Shown one piece after another: positions 9,701 to 17,581 of a stretch of 64,000 nt of DNA. Position numbers and translations under genes: made by a program. The notes beneath the pieces are model-generated. The model saw nothing but the letters and a program-made list of their open reading frames with translations. It had not been told where the DNA came from and made no database searches. This stretch comes from Clostridium sp. K4410.MGS-306. Its GTDB lineage: Bacteria; Cyanobacteriota; Vampirovibrionia; Gastranaerophilales; Gastranaerophilaceae. Where the stretch lies: NCBI GenBank assembly GCA_000980375.1, contig LARD01000005.1:186001-250000 (forward strand), given 5' to 3'. Numbering within the stretch: the stretch's first letter is position 1; each line of letters begins with the position of its first letter.

Positions 9701-9912
9701 GAGCCGTCTAACATGAGAGGGTGTTCAAAATGAGTAAAAAGCTGCTCTTCACCTTTGAGAAAAATCCATTTGTTGTCTTTGTCCTGCTTAAGGTTTCTGA
9801 ACGTTGAGCTTTGCACCTCTTCTCGCACACAATCGTGCAGGTAAAGGCTCAATCTTTTGATAAAACTGTCATGAAATGCTGATTGAATAATTTTTGTGGC
9901 TTCTTGTAACAT
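6775..9912 (-). CDS. Large superfamily 1 (Upf1/DNA2-like) helicase with C-terminal PD-(D/E)XK-type nuclease
   Basis: A 1045-residue protein. Visible parts: an N-terminal region of about 300 residues with an acidic linker (about 200-240); Walker A GPPGTGKSQT at 341-350; a helical insertion (about 430-630); Walker B in AIIDEASQCD near 660; later helicase motifs with DDKQLPH, AHTFQGDERD and NVAITRARKK. A C-terminal domain (about 930-1045) contains YPDIMV, VIVEIDG and VVRMSFREW, matching the small MTES_1575/Vsr-like endonuclease fold. Function is unproven. Such helicase-nuclease fusions occur in DNA/RNA processing and in anti-phage defence. It is a single gene behind its own dyad-containing promoter region. 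Confidence 0.85.
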   Translation of the reverse strand: MLQEATKIIQSAFHDSFIKRLSLYLHDCVREEVQSSTFRNLKQDKDNKWIFLKGEEQLFTHFEHPLMLDGSDSDLTELMIQSEMSQKDKYLIYGHLFLVGKNSKSKRKNEFLTPLLYTPCRLERDGVNISCTLQDDVMSLNTGALTALMRKSDDEDEMEHMLDGLLEVVPELPLTQEKLNIFLTTLKSILPDVDISLNHEDDDNENFVKDDAAENFYQKIDSENVDDFIEDSQDTKPSIKLDKVSVTNQSAIILTKRPSITAGVLHELTQIAEKPSGVFRETALSVVNDEYLRGIGKLFDKSGKEKKELKDFAAVTPLSLSDSQEDVIRKIEQNPLLAVYGPPGTGKSQTIVNLVAHLVANGKTVLVASRMDKAVDVVAQRLNELGAPFLALRAGRLNYQKQLSFQLQDLIANKIDIDTGYEEAILVDVEDMYALLNAIKELENKCEKIIELEKSWQEVMARKLALEADLGEKIFINKKLKKDEVDEIKKVLSSIEKNLEKSGIFSSISNSLSAMKLKKILNISTLPAEPESIMRLSLELQAAEMECEARMVETRIHKIGNIHQILGQIKQLKKKQKGLAVDILKNKRRESLKGLLRDQIKRQRLIIHTKAIVERKKNLQNRLLEEEDFTPLLEAFPCWCVTTYAISGSLPMKSGLFDVAIIDEASQCDIASCFPILFRAKKAVIVGDDKQLPHLSFLEKAKEQSFLSQYNIPDKYQLMWRFRTNSMFDLANYYSTNPVLLDEHFRSYYPIIQFSNQEFYGNRIRIMTKDSGSNDVLELHLVTDGKVDSDATRNMPEVEAVVKRIHELILQDEGNEDNPVSIGVVSPFRGQVDLIGKALRQVLTESTIRRHQIEVGTAHTFQGDERDVMIFSLAVADNSFAQSLTFLQKPNLFNVAITRARKKLITFLSRDPKSLPAGLLKDYIEYTQNYIESAKEDEFSSKNKFKNSFEQTVAQALIMEGLEVKAGFEAAGVYPDIMVKDEFNNEVIVEIDGVEDNLKSNTKDIKKQTILERAGYKVVRMSFREWEHSSQACIDRVKQILVKVD

Positions 9913-9950
9913 AAAATCTCTCTATAAAAATATATAATCCCTTAAATAAA

Positions 9951-9982
9951 ATTATATACGATAATATTTTGCGCGTATCGTA
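9951..9982 (-). promoter_or_regulatory. Putative promoter and operator dyad of the helicase gene
   Basis: A minus-strand TATAAT (9951-9956) adjoins a perfect 7-base inverted repeat, TACGATA (9957-9963) and TATCGTA (9976-9982), separated by 12 bases. The dyad fills the spacer and the -35 position, where I find no good -35 hexamer. That arrangement suits a bound regulator. No candidate regulator gene is adjacent. Confidence 0.35.
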
Positions 9983-10012
9983 CGTTTTGAGTAGATTGTA
10001 GAATTAATTGCC

Positions 10013-10046
10013 AATAAAAAAGAGCCTCTGGATTAACCAAAGACTC
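10013..10046 (-). terminator. Terminator of the HU gene
   Basis: Arms 10022-10031 and 10037-10046 pair over ten positions (two G-U pairs), with a five-base loop and a U-rich tail in the minus-strand direction. It lies 23 bases past the HU stop codon. Confidence 0.75.
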
Positions 10047-10068
10047 TTCTTTATTAAATCTAAAAAAA

Positions 10069-10341
10069 CTACTTAACAGCTTCTTTGAATTTTTTACCAG
10101 CTGAGAAAGCAGGAACTGTTTTAGCAGCGATTTTAATTGTAGCACCTGTTTGAGGGTTACGGCCAGAGCGAGCAGCTCTTTTTCTGGGTTCGAATGTACC
10201 GAAACCAACTAATGTAACTTTTTGACCTTTTGCTACAGATTTTGTAACTGTTTCTAATGTAGCAGCGATAACATCAGCAGCAGCTTTTTGAGAAACTTTT
10301 GCTTTTTTTGCAACTTCTTTTACTAATTCTTCTTTGTTCAT
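10069..10341 (-). CDS. hup: HU-family DNA-binding protein
   Basis: Nucleoid-associated histone-like protein that bends DNA as a dimer. It is 90 residues, the standard length, with a helical N-terminus (MNKEELVKEVA), VTLVGFGTFE and the DNA-embracing arm around RKRAARSGRNPQTG. The frame extends further upstream, but the ATG at 10341 is preceded by a perfect AAGGAGGT box and matches the family start. Its own promoter and terminator make it monocistronic. Confidence 0.96.
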   Translation of the reverse strand: MNKEELVKEVAKKAKVSQKAAADVIAATLETVTKSVAKGQKVTLVGFGTFEPRKRAARSGRNPQTGATIKIAAKTVPAFSAGKKFKEAVK

Positions 10342-10369
10342 AAGAACCTCCTTTTTGTTAACAAAGACT

Positions 10370-10397
10370 ATTATATCTATTTTTCGCATTTTAGCAA
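10370..10397 (-). promoter_or_regulatory. Promoter of the HU gene
   Basis: Minus-strand TTGCTA (10392-10397), a 16-base spacer and a perfect TATAAT (10370-10375). The predicted transcript starts about 20-25 bases before the ATG. Confidence 0.6.
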
Positions 10398-10499
10398 GCC
10401 TTTTTAACATAAAAATATGAAGAATTTGAAAATATATCTTGTTTTACACTGGTAGTAGACGGCAAAAATGTTGCAGCATAAGATTTTTTGGGGTGAATC

Positions 10500-11396
10500 T
10501 TATAAGTTCCATGCAGGATCTAAACGGCCGAATTTTACATTATTGTAATAATAAGTTAAGATTTGATACGCATTGTAACCGTTTTGGGCAAGCTTGTTTG
10601 CGCCATGCTGGCTCATCCCGAGTCCATGCCCGTTTTTCTTAACACCCTCATCAAAAGACGGCACTGACTTTAAATACGGAAGGTCTTTATTCCAAACTGC
10701 TCCTGAGTTGACTGTGTGACCGCCAGCGGATGCTGAATAGTATGCAGGGATAACTTTTTTGTTATAAGTAATAACAACTCCTTTGGTTTCTAAAACAGCA
10801 CTGTTTGTTGTCGCTGTTTCAGATGAGGCTCCGCCGTAGGCTTGATCTTCAGGTGTATCTTTAAGGTCATAGCCTCTGGATGCTCTTTTTCCTCTGTTGG
10901 CAATAGCATAGCTTCTTGCGGCAATGGCTTGCGCTTTTAGGGCTTCATAGTTCCATTTTGAAGGCATTTCAGACGGAACAACTCCTAGCATATAGTCTTC
11001 CAGCGGAAGGTTATTTACAACAACAAGTGAGCCGTCTCTGTTTTCAATAATAAATTCGCCTCTGTACCATCTTCTTTTTGTTGATACAAATCCCTTTTCC
11101 GCAGGTTTTACAACAATTCTAGCAATGTTTAAGTTAAACCACTGGTCGTTGAGTTCAATCGATATTGTGCTGCCTGTAGCTTTGAATGCATAAGGCTTCA
11201 TTGGTTTTAGTTTGTAAAAGGCTTTGTTGTGCAAAGGGCTTATTAATTCAGCTTCTTTGCTTGTGCCCACAGAAACTTGAGAAGCACCGTCCACTATGCC
11301 TATTTTCATTGCATGTGCTTTATTGGCATTAAAGACGGGTATTATTATTAAACTTAATATTAAAATAATAGATTTTAGCTTGTTCATTATTGGCAT
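10500..11396 (-). CDS. SpoIID/LytB-domain secreted protein
   Basis: A 298-residue exported protein with an N-terminal hydrophobic signal (about 5-28, ending near KAHA). The SpoIID domain shows LEDYMLGVVPSEMP, AQAIAARSYA, YYSASAGGHT and HGLGMSQHGA near the C-terminus. In sporulating Firmicutes SpoIID is a peptidoglycan lytic transglycosylase. In non-sporulating bacteria, including cyanobacteria, homologues are thought to act on the cell wall. The start overlaps the upstream RWYD gene by ten bases; an ATG nine bases further in (11387) is an equal alternative. Confidence 0.9.
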   Translation of the reverse strand: MPIMNKLKSIILILSLIIIPVFNANKAHAMKIGIVDGASQVSVGTSKEAELISPLHNKAFYKLKPMKPYAFKATGSTISIELNDQWFNLNIARIVVKPAEKGFVSTKRRWYRGEFIIENRDGSLVVVNNLPLEDYMLGVVPSEMPSKWNYEALKAQAIAARSYAIANRGKRASRGYDLKDTPEDQAYGGASSETATTNSAVLETKGVVITYNKKVIPAYYSASAGGHTVNSGAVWNKDLPYLKSVPSFDEGVKKNGHGLGMSQHGANKLAQNGYNAYQILTYYYNNVKFGRLDPAWNL

Positions 11397-11689
11397 TCTG
11401 CTTTTTCAAGAAATGCAATTACTTCGATTGCAATTTGTTTTCTTGTTTCGTCATCGGCATCTTTCAGATAATCAAAAGCTTCCGCTAACTGTTCGGAAGA
11501 ATCATACCATCTGTTAAGAACATAATTAAATGCACCCAGAAGATTGCTTTTAAGAGTTATGCCGTAATCCTGTGCTCTGTTTTTAATAAATTCTGCACAC
11601 TTTTGCTGAGTAGTATCATTCGAATTTTTAATCAGGCTTACTGCTAAGCTTAATGTCGGTTCTTTGTCATACCAGCGTTTATTTTCCAT
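11387..11689 (-). CDS. Small protein with two RWYD repeats
   Basis: A 100-residue soluble, mostly helical protein. RWYD occurs at residues 5-8 and 60-63, each followed by a pattern ending in a helix with ETR/TTQ and Ala-rich residues. The protein is therefore two copies of a roughly 50-residue unit. A paralogue with the same architecture lies at 60160-60492. I recognise no named family. It is translated just ahead of the SpoIID-like gene, with overlap, so the two products may function together. Confidence 0.7.
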   Translation of the reverse strand: MENKRWYDKEPTLSLAVSLIKNSNDTTQQKCAEFIKNRAQDYGITLKSNLLGAFNYVLNRWYDSSEQLAEAFDYLKDADDETRKQIAIEVIAFLEKAECQ

Positions 11690-11798
11690 GATAATTCTCC
11701 CACAGACGATATTATAACATCAAAAATTTCATGAAAAACATAATGTGTTTGTATTATAATTATGCTCATATATAACACTATTAAAGGAATAAAATCGT

Positions 11799-13826
11799 AT
11801 GAATAAATATTTGCTGGAAATAGGAACAGAAGAATTACCTTACAAATTTGTAAATACAGGGCTTGCTCAATTAAAAAATGCATTTGAAAAACTTTTGCAA
11901 GAAAATCAGATTGAATTTACTGATATAAAAGCTTTTTCTACACCAAGACGTCTGGCTTTGATTATAGAAGGTTTTGAAGAAAAACAGCCTGATACAGTAA
12001 AAACAGTAAAAGGCCCTATTTTAAATATTGCATATGATGAAAATGGAAACCTTTCCAAAGCAGGACAGGGCTTTGCAAAGAAAAACGGTGTTGATGAATC
12101 TGCTTTGTATCAAGAGGACAACTATGTTTGGGCCAAGGTAGAGCAAAAAGGCAAATCTATTAAAGATATTTTGCAGGAAAATGTTGAAAAAATTGTTTTA
12201 AAAATGCAAGGCCCTTATTTTATGAGATGGGCTGACCTGGATGTAAAATTTCAACGTCCCATAAGATGGGTTGTTTCTCTTTTAAATGATGATGAACTTA
12301 AGATTAAAATAGCAGAAGTTGAATCTTCAAGATATTCAAGAGGCCACAGATTCAAATCTGATAAAGTAGAAATCAAAAATCCTGATAATTATGAAAAAGC
12401 ACTTTTTGACAACAATGTTGTTGTTGATTCGGAGAAAAGAAAATCAATGATTGTTGAATCCGCACGAAAAGAGGCTGCATCTATTGGTGCTGATGTTTAT
12501 ATGGAAGACGGACTTCTTGAAGAAGTTACAAATATCTGTGAATGGCCGGTGCCTGTAATATGTAATTTTGATGAAAAATATCTTGATATTCCTGAAAAAG
12601 TTACTGTTACCGTTATGGCTGTTCATCAAAGATATTTTCCTTTGTACAAGGCAGGGAAATTACTTAACAGCTTTATTACAATTACAAATTATATTGGCAA
12701 TAATTTTGATAATATCAAAGCCGGTAATGAAAGAGTTGTTGTTGCAAGGCTGGATGACGCAATTTTCTTCTTTAATGAAGATACTAAAAAACCTTTTGAA
12801 AGCTATGTCGATGCATTAAAGGGAATAACTTTCCAAAAGGGCATGGGCTCGATGTTTGATAAAACAAACCGTATAATTAAATTATCTGAAATTTTAGCTG
12901 AAAAGCTCAATGCTCCTTTAGATACAGTAAAAAGAACAGCTCTTTTATGCAAAGCAGACCTTGTTACTAGTCTTGTTTTTGAATTTACAGAACTTCAGGG
13001 TTTTATTGGCTCTGATTATGCTTTTAATGCCGGTGAAAAACCTGCTGTTGTAAAAGGTATTAAAGAGCATTACTATCCTCTCGGGGCAGATTCTGAGCTT
13101 GCGGAATCTGTAGAAGGACAAATTGTCGGTATTGCTGACAAGATTGATACAATTGTTGCTGTTTTTGCAGAAGGCAAAAAACCTACAGGTTCAGCAGACC
13201 CTCTAGGTGTAAGACGAGCAACTCTAGGTATTATTAAAACAATCATTCAAAAATCATTGAACATTGATTTGGAAGACTTAATCAAAAAATCAATTGCATT
13301 AATGCCTGTTGAAATTAAAGATAAAGAAGGTTTGTTTAATGAAGTTAAAAACTTCTTTGAAAATAGATTGAGCATTTTCTATACGGAAAAATACAGGCAT
13401 GATGTTGTTGAAGCTTGCATTTCTAATAAAGCAGTGCTTTCTAACCTTAAAGATTTTTCTGAAAGAGTAGAGTTTTTAGCACAAAAAATTTCTTCACCTG
13501 ATTTTAATGTTCTTAACGAAGCTGCAAACAGAATAATCAGAATCACAAAAGATTATAAAACAGAACAATTACCCGACAAGTCATTATTTAATAATTCTGC
13601 TGAGTCGAAACTTATGGAATGCACAATATCTATTGACTCTGATAAGTTAAGTTATCAAGAACTTTACACAGAGCTTTCAAAAGCAGTAAAAGCTATTGAT
13701 GAATTCTTTGATAATGTTCTTGTAATGGATAAGGACGAAAAAGTTAAAGAAAACAGACTTGCTCTTCTTTATCTTATTAAAAAGAAATTCGAAAAAATTG
13801 CAGATTTCTCAAAATTAGTAATTTGA
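11799..13826 (+). CDS. glyS: Glycine--tRNA ligase beta subunit
   Basis: Tetrameric bacterial GlyRS needs alpha and beta chains; this 675-residue protein is the beta chain, which binds and recognises tRNA(Gly). The family start LLEIGTEELP is intact, as are FSTPRRLAL, VTVMAVHQRYFPL and the ADPLGVRRA region. The C-terminus is the DALR-like helical domain. RBS AAAGGAAT precedes the ATG. The alpha-subunit gene (glyQ) is not beside it, which is unusual, since glyQS is often paired. Confidence 0.95.
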   Translation: MNKYLLEIGTEELPYKFVNTGLAQLKNAFEKLLQENQIEFTDIKAFSTPRRLALIIEGFEEKQPDTVKTVKGPILNIAYDENGNLSKAGQGFAKKNGVDESALYQEDNYVWAKVEQKGKSIKDILQENVEKIVLKMQGPYFMRWADLDVKFQRPIRWVVSLLNDDELKIKIAEVESSRYSRGHRFKSDKVEIKNPDNYEKALFDNNVVVDSEKRKSMIVESARKEAASIGADVYMEDGLLEEVTNICEWPVPVICNFDEKYLDIPEKVTVTVMAVHQRYFPLYKAGKLLNSFITITNYIGNNFDNIKAGNERVVVARLDDAIFFFNEDTKKPFESYVDALKGITFQKGMGSMFDKTNRIIKLSEILAEKLNAPLDTVKRTALLCKADLVTSLVFEFTELQGFIGSDYAFNAGEKPAVVKGIKEHYYPLGADSELAESVEGQIVGIADKIDTIVAVFAEGKKPTGSADPLGVRRATLGIIKTIIQKSLNIDLEDLIKKSIALMPVEIKDKEGLFNEVKNFFENRLSIFYTEKYRHDVVEACISNKAVLSNLKDFSERVEFLAQKISSPDFNVLNEAANRIIRITKDYKTEQLPDKSLFNNSAESKLMECTISIDSDKLSYQELYTELSKAVKAIDEFFDNVLVMDKDEKVKENRLALLYLIKKKFEKIADFSKLVI

Positions 13827-13852
13827 CGGTAATAATCTAACAAGAAATAAAT

Positions 13853-14245
13853 ATGGAACTTATAAGAGTTTTTATGGGCATATTACTTGTAATATGCCTT
13901 CTTTTAAACGTGAATTTTAAAAAGATTCATGACTATCTTGAAGAACAGAGAATACTCAATGAAACAATTGAGGCATCATCACCGTTGGGGCTTTATGTTG
14001 AAGATTTTAAAGGAAGGGTGAAAATTATTGATGTACTTGATTATACACCTGCCAGTAATGCCGGATTAGAACCTGGGGACAGAATTCTCAAAGTTAACGG
14101 CTGTAAAATAAAAAATGTAAAAGATTTTTTTGAGTGTATGGAAGAAGCCAATCCGGATGAACACGTCAAACTTGTTGTACACAGAGTAGATAGTTGTTCG
14201 ACTTTTCCCGTTGATATAGCGCCTTTTGAGACCACTTGTAAATAA
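13853..14245 (+). CDS. Membrane-anchored PDZ-domain protein
   Basis: A 130-residue protein with one N-terminal transmembrane helix (about 4-21) and a PDZ-like domain (about 45-120). The PDZ hallmarks are PLGLYVED, TPASNAGLEPGDRILKVNG and a C-terminal VKLVVHR strand. There is no protease domain, so it may serve as an adaptor. It begins 26 bases after glyS and ends about 95 bases before the glucan phosphorylase start. Confidence 0.8.
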   Translation: MELIRVFMGILLVICLLLNVNFKKIHDYLEEQRILNETIEASSPLGLYVEDFKGRVKIIDVLDYTPASNAGLEPGDRILKVNGCKIKNVKDFFECMEEANPDEHVKLVVHRVDSCSTFPVDIAPFETTCK

Positions 14246-14339
14246 TACTAATTTTTTTATTGCATTTATGCTATTTTGTTGGTATAAAAAAGAGGCACTT
14301 TGTGCAGATGGTAGATTAGTGATTATACAAAGGAGAGTT

Positions 14340-16052
14340 ATGGGATTACCTAAAGTAGCATATTTTTCAATGGAGATAGCATTGGACCAATCCTTAAGCA
14401 CCTATTCTGGCGGCTTGGGTTTCTTAGCTGGTTCACACATGCTTTCTGCCGGATACTTACAACTTCCTATGGTCGGTGTAACTATGTTGTGGTCTTACGG
14501 CTACTACAACCAGAGAATTAACGAAGAAGGTAACGTTGATGTTGCTTACATCAGAAAACACTATGATTATTTACAAGATGTTGATGCGCAAGTTACTGTT
14601 GATATCTTTGGTGAAAAAGTTATCGTAAAAGCATTCAGAGTTGACCCTGAATTATTTGGTTCTTGCCCTGTGTATTTATTGACAACAGATGTTGACGGCA
14701 ACTCTGACTGGGCTCGTTCAATTTCTCACAAATTATATGACGGTAACGAAAAAATCAGAATCGCTCAAGAAACTGTTCTTGGTGTTGGCGGTATCAGATT
14801 GTTACAAGCTATTAAATATGATTTTGAATGCGTTCACATGAACGAAGGTCATGCACTTCCTGCTGCATTTGAATTGTTGCAGCAAAACGGTGGCGACCTT
14901 GAAAAAACAAAAAGACAAGTTGTATTTACAACTCACACACCTGTTGCAGCAGGTAACGAAGTTCACTGGGTTGATACACTTATGGACGGCGGATTCTTTG
15001 CAGGCTGCTCAAGAGAAAGAGCTGTTGAGCTTGGTGGCGAACACTTCTCTTTAACAGTAGCTGCATTAAGAATGAGCCGTATTGCAAATGCTGTATCTCA
15101 GCTGCACGGTCTTGTTTCTAACAAAATGTGGAACTGGGTTGAAGGCAGATGCCCGATTAGAGCTATTACAAATGCTGTTAACCTCCATTACTGGCAGGAT
15201 GAAAGAATTAAAAATGCAAAAACTCTTCAAGACTTGTTAGATGCAAAAGTTGAAATGAAAAAAGAAGTTTTCAGCTACATTGCTAACACTACCGGTAAAA
15301 GATTTGACCCCAATGTTTTAACTATCACATGGGCAAGAAGATTTGCTGACTACAAACGTGCATGGTTAATTTTCATGGACATGGACAGAATCTTGAAACT
15401 GTTAAATGCCAACAAAGTGCAATTGATTTTTGCAGGTAAATTCCATCCGGATGATGCTATGGGACGTGAAATGTTCAATAACATTCTTCACAAATCATAC
15501 AACATCAAAAACGTTGCAGTATTAGCAGGTTATGAACTTGAATTAAGCGGAAAATTAAAAAGAGCAACTGATGTTTGGTTGAATACACCTATCAGACCTT
15601 TGGAAGCATCAGGTACTTCAGGTATGTCTGCTAACGCAAACGGTGCATTACACCTTTCAATCTTTGACGGTTGGACAGTTGAAGGTACTTTCCCCGGAAT
15701 CAACGGCTATACTGTTGAATATCCCGGCCTGGATGATGATATTCCTTGGGAAGAACGTCACTGGAAAGATCATGACTGCATTATGGACATCATTGAAAAC
15801 CAGATTATTCCTACTTACTATGACAATAAGATGGAATGGGCAAGAATGATGAGACAGGCAGTAAGAACATCAGAAGCTTACTTCAACTCTGACAGAATGG
15901 TTATAGAATACTTTAACAGAATCTATAAACCAATCGCTCACGAAAATCCAAAAGAAGGCGGCTTGAATACAAACGCTCAAGACATGACAGTTGATCCTTC
16001 TCAAAAAGAAGAACCTAACATGGATGCTTGGACTTATTCGAATATTAAATAA
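14340..16052 (+). CDS. glgP: Short-type alpha-glucan phosphorylase homologue lacking the PLP lysine
   Basis: A GT35-type protein of 570 residues, the short bacterial alpha-glucan phosphorylase form. It shows YFSMEIAL, HMNEGHALPAA, TTHTPVAAGNE, ITWARRFADYKRA and AGKFHPDD. In this family a lysine in GTSGMK binds pyridoxal phosphate; here the motif reads GTSGMSANANG, with Ser430 in its place. If so, the enzyme cannot be an ordinary PLP phosphorylase. The start is the ATG after AAAGGAGAG at about 14330; the frame extends upstream into the PDZ gene, but that part has no family likeness. A terminator follows. Confidence 0.88.
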   Translation: MGLPKVAYFSMEIALDQSLSTYSGGLGFLAGSHMLSAGYLQLPMVGVTMLWSYGYYNQRINEEGNVDVAYIRKHYDYLQDVDAQVTVDIFGEKVIVKAFRVDPELFGSCPVYLLTTDVDGNSDWARSISHKLYDGNEKIRIAQETVLGVGGIRLLQAIKYDFECVHMNEGHALPAAFELLQQNGGDLEKTKRQVVFTTHTPVAAGNEVHWVDTLMDGGFFAGCSRERAVELGGEHFSLTVAALRMSRIANAVSQLHGLVSNKMWNWVEGRCPIRAITNAVNLHYWQDERIKNAKTLQDLLDAKVEMKKEVFSYIANTTGKRFDPNVLTITWARRFADYKRAWLIFMDMDRILKLLNANKVQLIFAGKFHPDDAMGREMFNNILHKSYNIKNVAVLAGYELELSGKLKRATDVWLNTPIRPLEASGTSGMSANANGALHLSIFDGWTVEGTFPGINGYTVEYPGLDDDIPWEERHWKDHDCIMDIIENQIIPTYYDNKMEWARMMRQAVRTSEAYFNSDRMVIEYFNRIYKPIAHENPKEGGLNTNAQDMTVDPSQKEEPNMDAWTYSNIK

Positions 16053-16070
16053 ATAAAATTTGGATAATAC

Positions 16071-16102
16071 AAAAGACTCTCTTGTTTAAAGAGGGTCTTT
16101 TG
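16071..16102 (+). terminator. Terminator of the glucan phosphorylase gene
   Basis: AAAAGAC-type stem at 16071-16083 pairs with 16088-16100 with a short GTTT loop, followed by T-rich sequence. Confidence 0.8.
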
Positions 16103-16172
16103 CTTTTGTTAATCTACTTTATTGGTACTAATTTTTTGTATCATGCTTTATTTATGGTACTTTTATAATATA

Positions 16173-16195
16173 ATTATCCTATAGATTAGGATAAT
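16173..16195 (+). promoter_or_regulatory. Perfect 9-base dyad in the tig leader, just after a TATAAT box
   Basis: A perfect TATAAT lies at 16164-16169. Beginning four bases later, ATTATCCTA (16173-16181) and TAGGATAAT (16187-16195) form an exact inverted repeat around five bases. It is close to the expected start of transcription for tig-clpP-clpX, so it could be a repressor site or a 5' mRNA hairpin. It is not the CIRCE sequence. No good -35 hexamer is visible. Confidence 0.45.
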
Positions 16196-16227
16196 ATGTC
16201 GTTAAAGAGAAATAAGGATAATTAAAG

Positions 16228-17535
16228 ATGAAAACTACAGTTGAAAAATTAGAGAATAATATGGTTAAAGTCGATATTGAAATCGACGCAGAAACCGCTG
16301 AAAAAGAATACAATAAAGCTTGTAAAAGACTTGCACAAAGAGTTAATATCCCCGGTTTCCGTAAGGGTAAAGCTCCTAAAGCAATATTGGAAAAAAATAT
16401 CGGTGCTGAAGCTATTAAGCACGATGTTATGGATTCTCTTTTACCCTCAGCTTTTGCTCAGGCGATTAAAGAAAACGATTTAAATATTATCACAGAACCT
16501 GCTGTTGAATCTTATGATTTTGAAATTGGCAAACCTGTGAAAATTGTTGCAAAAATGGAATTAAAACCCGAAGTTAAATTTGAACAATACAAAGATCTTG
16601 AAGTTGAAGTTGAAGAGTTCAAAACAGCTGAAGATGCAATGGAAAAAGAAATTGAAGAATTAACTGAAAAATTCACTACTCTTCAAACAGTTTCTGACAG
16701 AGAATCTACTGATAAAGATGTTGTGATGATGGACTTTGAAGGTTCTGTAGATGGAAATTTAATTGATGGCGGTTCTGCTAAAAATTACATGTTAGATTTA
16801 GAACACAGCAATTTCATTCCTGGTTTTGCAGAACAGCTCGTTGGACATAAAACAGGAGAAGAATTTACAATTGACGTAACTTTCCCTGAAAATTACCATG
16901 ACGAAAAATTAAATGGCAAACCGGCTCAATTCAAAATTAAAATTAATGAAATTAAAGAAAAAATTAAACCTGAATTGAATGATGAACTTGCTAAAAAAGT
17001 AGGCAACTTTAAATCTGTTGACGAATTGAAAGCTGATATCCAAAAATATTTGGATAATACAGCTAAAGTTGAAAATGATAAAAGAAGTGCTAACAAATTG
17101 TTTGAAACAATCATGGAAAAAATGTCTGTAGAAGTACAACCTTCTATGGTTGAAAGAGAAAAACAGGCACTTTTGATAGACTTTAAACAAAAAGTTGCTC
17201 AATCAGGCGTAAACTGGGATGATGTTATGAAAAATGACGGACCGGAAAAAATTGATGAAGAATTGAAAACAGAAGCGTTGAACAGAATCAAAAATTCTTT
17301 GATGATGTCTGAAATTGCAAAACTTGAAAACATCCAGGTGACTCCCCAGGATTTGGAACAAAAAATAGGTGAGTTGGCTATGATGTATCAAACAGATAAA
17401 GGTACTATATTTAAAGAAATAGCAAGAAACACTGCAATGATTCAATCATTATCACAGCAGGCATTAACTCAAAAAGTTACAAAATTCCTGCTTGAAAATA
17501 ACAAAATCAAATTCGTTGCAGGCGACAAAAAGTAG
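16228..17535 (+). CDS. tig: Trigger factor
   Basis: Ribosome-bound chaperone and peptidyl-prolyl isomerase. It is 435 residues, with the ribosome-binding N-domain carrying the signature GFRKGKAPK (about 41-49), an FKBP-type PPIase domain (about 160-245) and the long helical C-terminal domain. RBS ATAAGGATAA precedes the ATG. It heads the conserved tig-clpP-clpX cluster, joining nascent-chain folding to ATP-dependent proteolysis. Confidence 0.97.
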   Translation: MKTTVEKLENNMVKVDIEIDAETAEKEYNKACKRLAQRVNIPGFRKGKAPKAILEKNIGAEAIKHDVMDSLLPSAFAQAIKENDLNIITEPAVESYDFEIGKPVKIVAKMELKPEVKFEQYKDLEVEVEEFKTAEDAMEKEIEELTEKFTTLQTVSDRESTDKDVVMMDFEGSVDGNLIDGGSAKNYMLDLEHSNFIPGFAEQLVGHKTGEEFTIDVTFPENYHDEKLNGKPAQFKIKINEIKEKIKPELNDELAKKVGNFKSVDELKADIQKYLDNTAKVENDKRSANKLFETIMEKMSVEVQPSMVEREKQALLIDFKQKVAQSGVNWDDVMKNDGPEKIDEELKTEALNRIKNSLMMSEIAKLENIQVTPQDLEQKIGELAMMYQTDKGTIFKEIARNTAMIQSLSQQALTQKVTKFLLENNKIKFVAGDKK

Positions 17536-17581
17536 TTTATAATATATATTAGTATTACAGAAGAGCGAAAGGGCAAATAAT

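Noticed and set aside
10342-10410. Upstream extension of the HU gene
   Set aside because: It adds 23 residues unlike any HU, contains the promoter -10 box, and the perfect SD sits before the ATG at 10341.
14226-14339. Longer start for the glucan phosphorylase
   Set aside because: The extra 38 residues overlap the PDZ gene and have no family likeness; the ATG at 14340 has its own AAAGGAGAG box.
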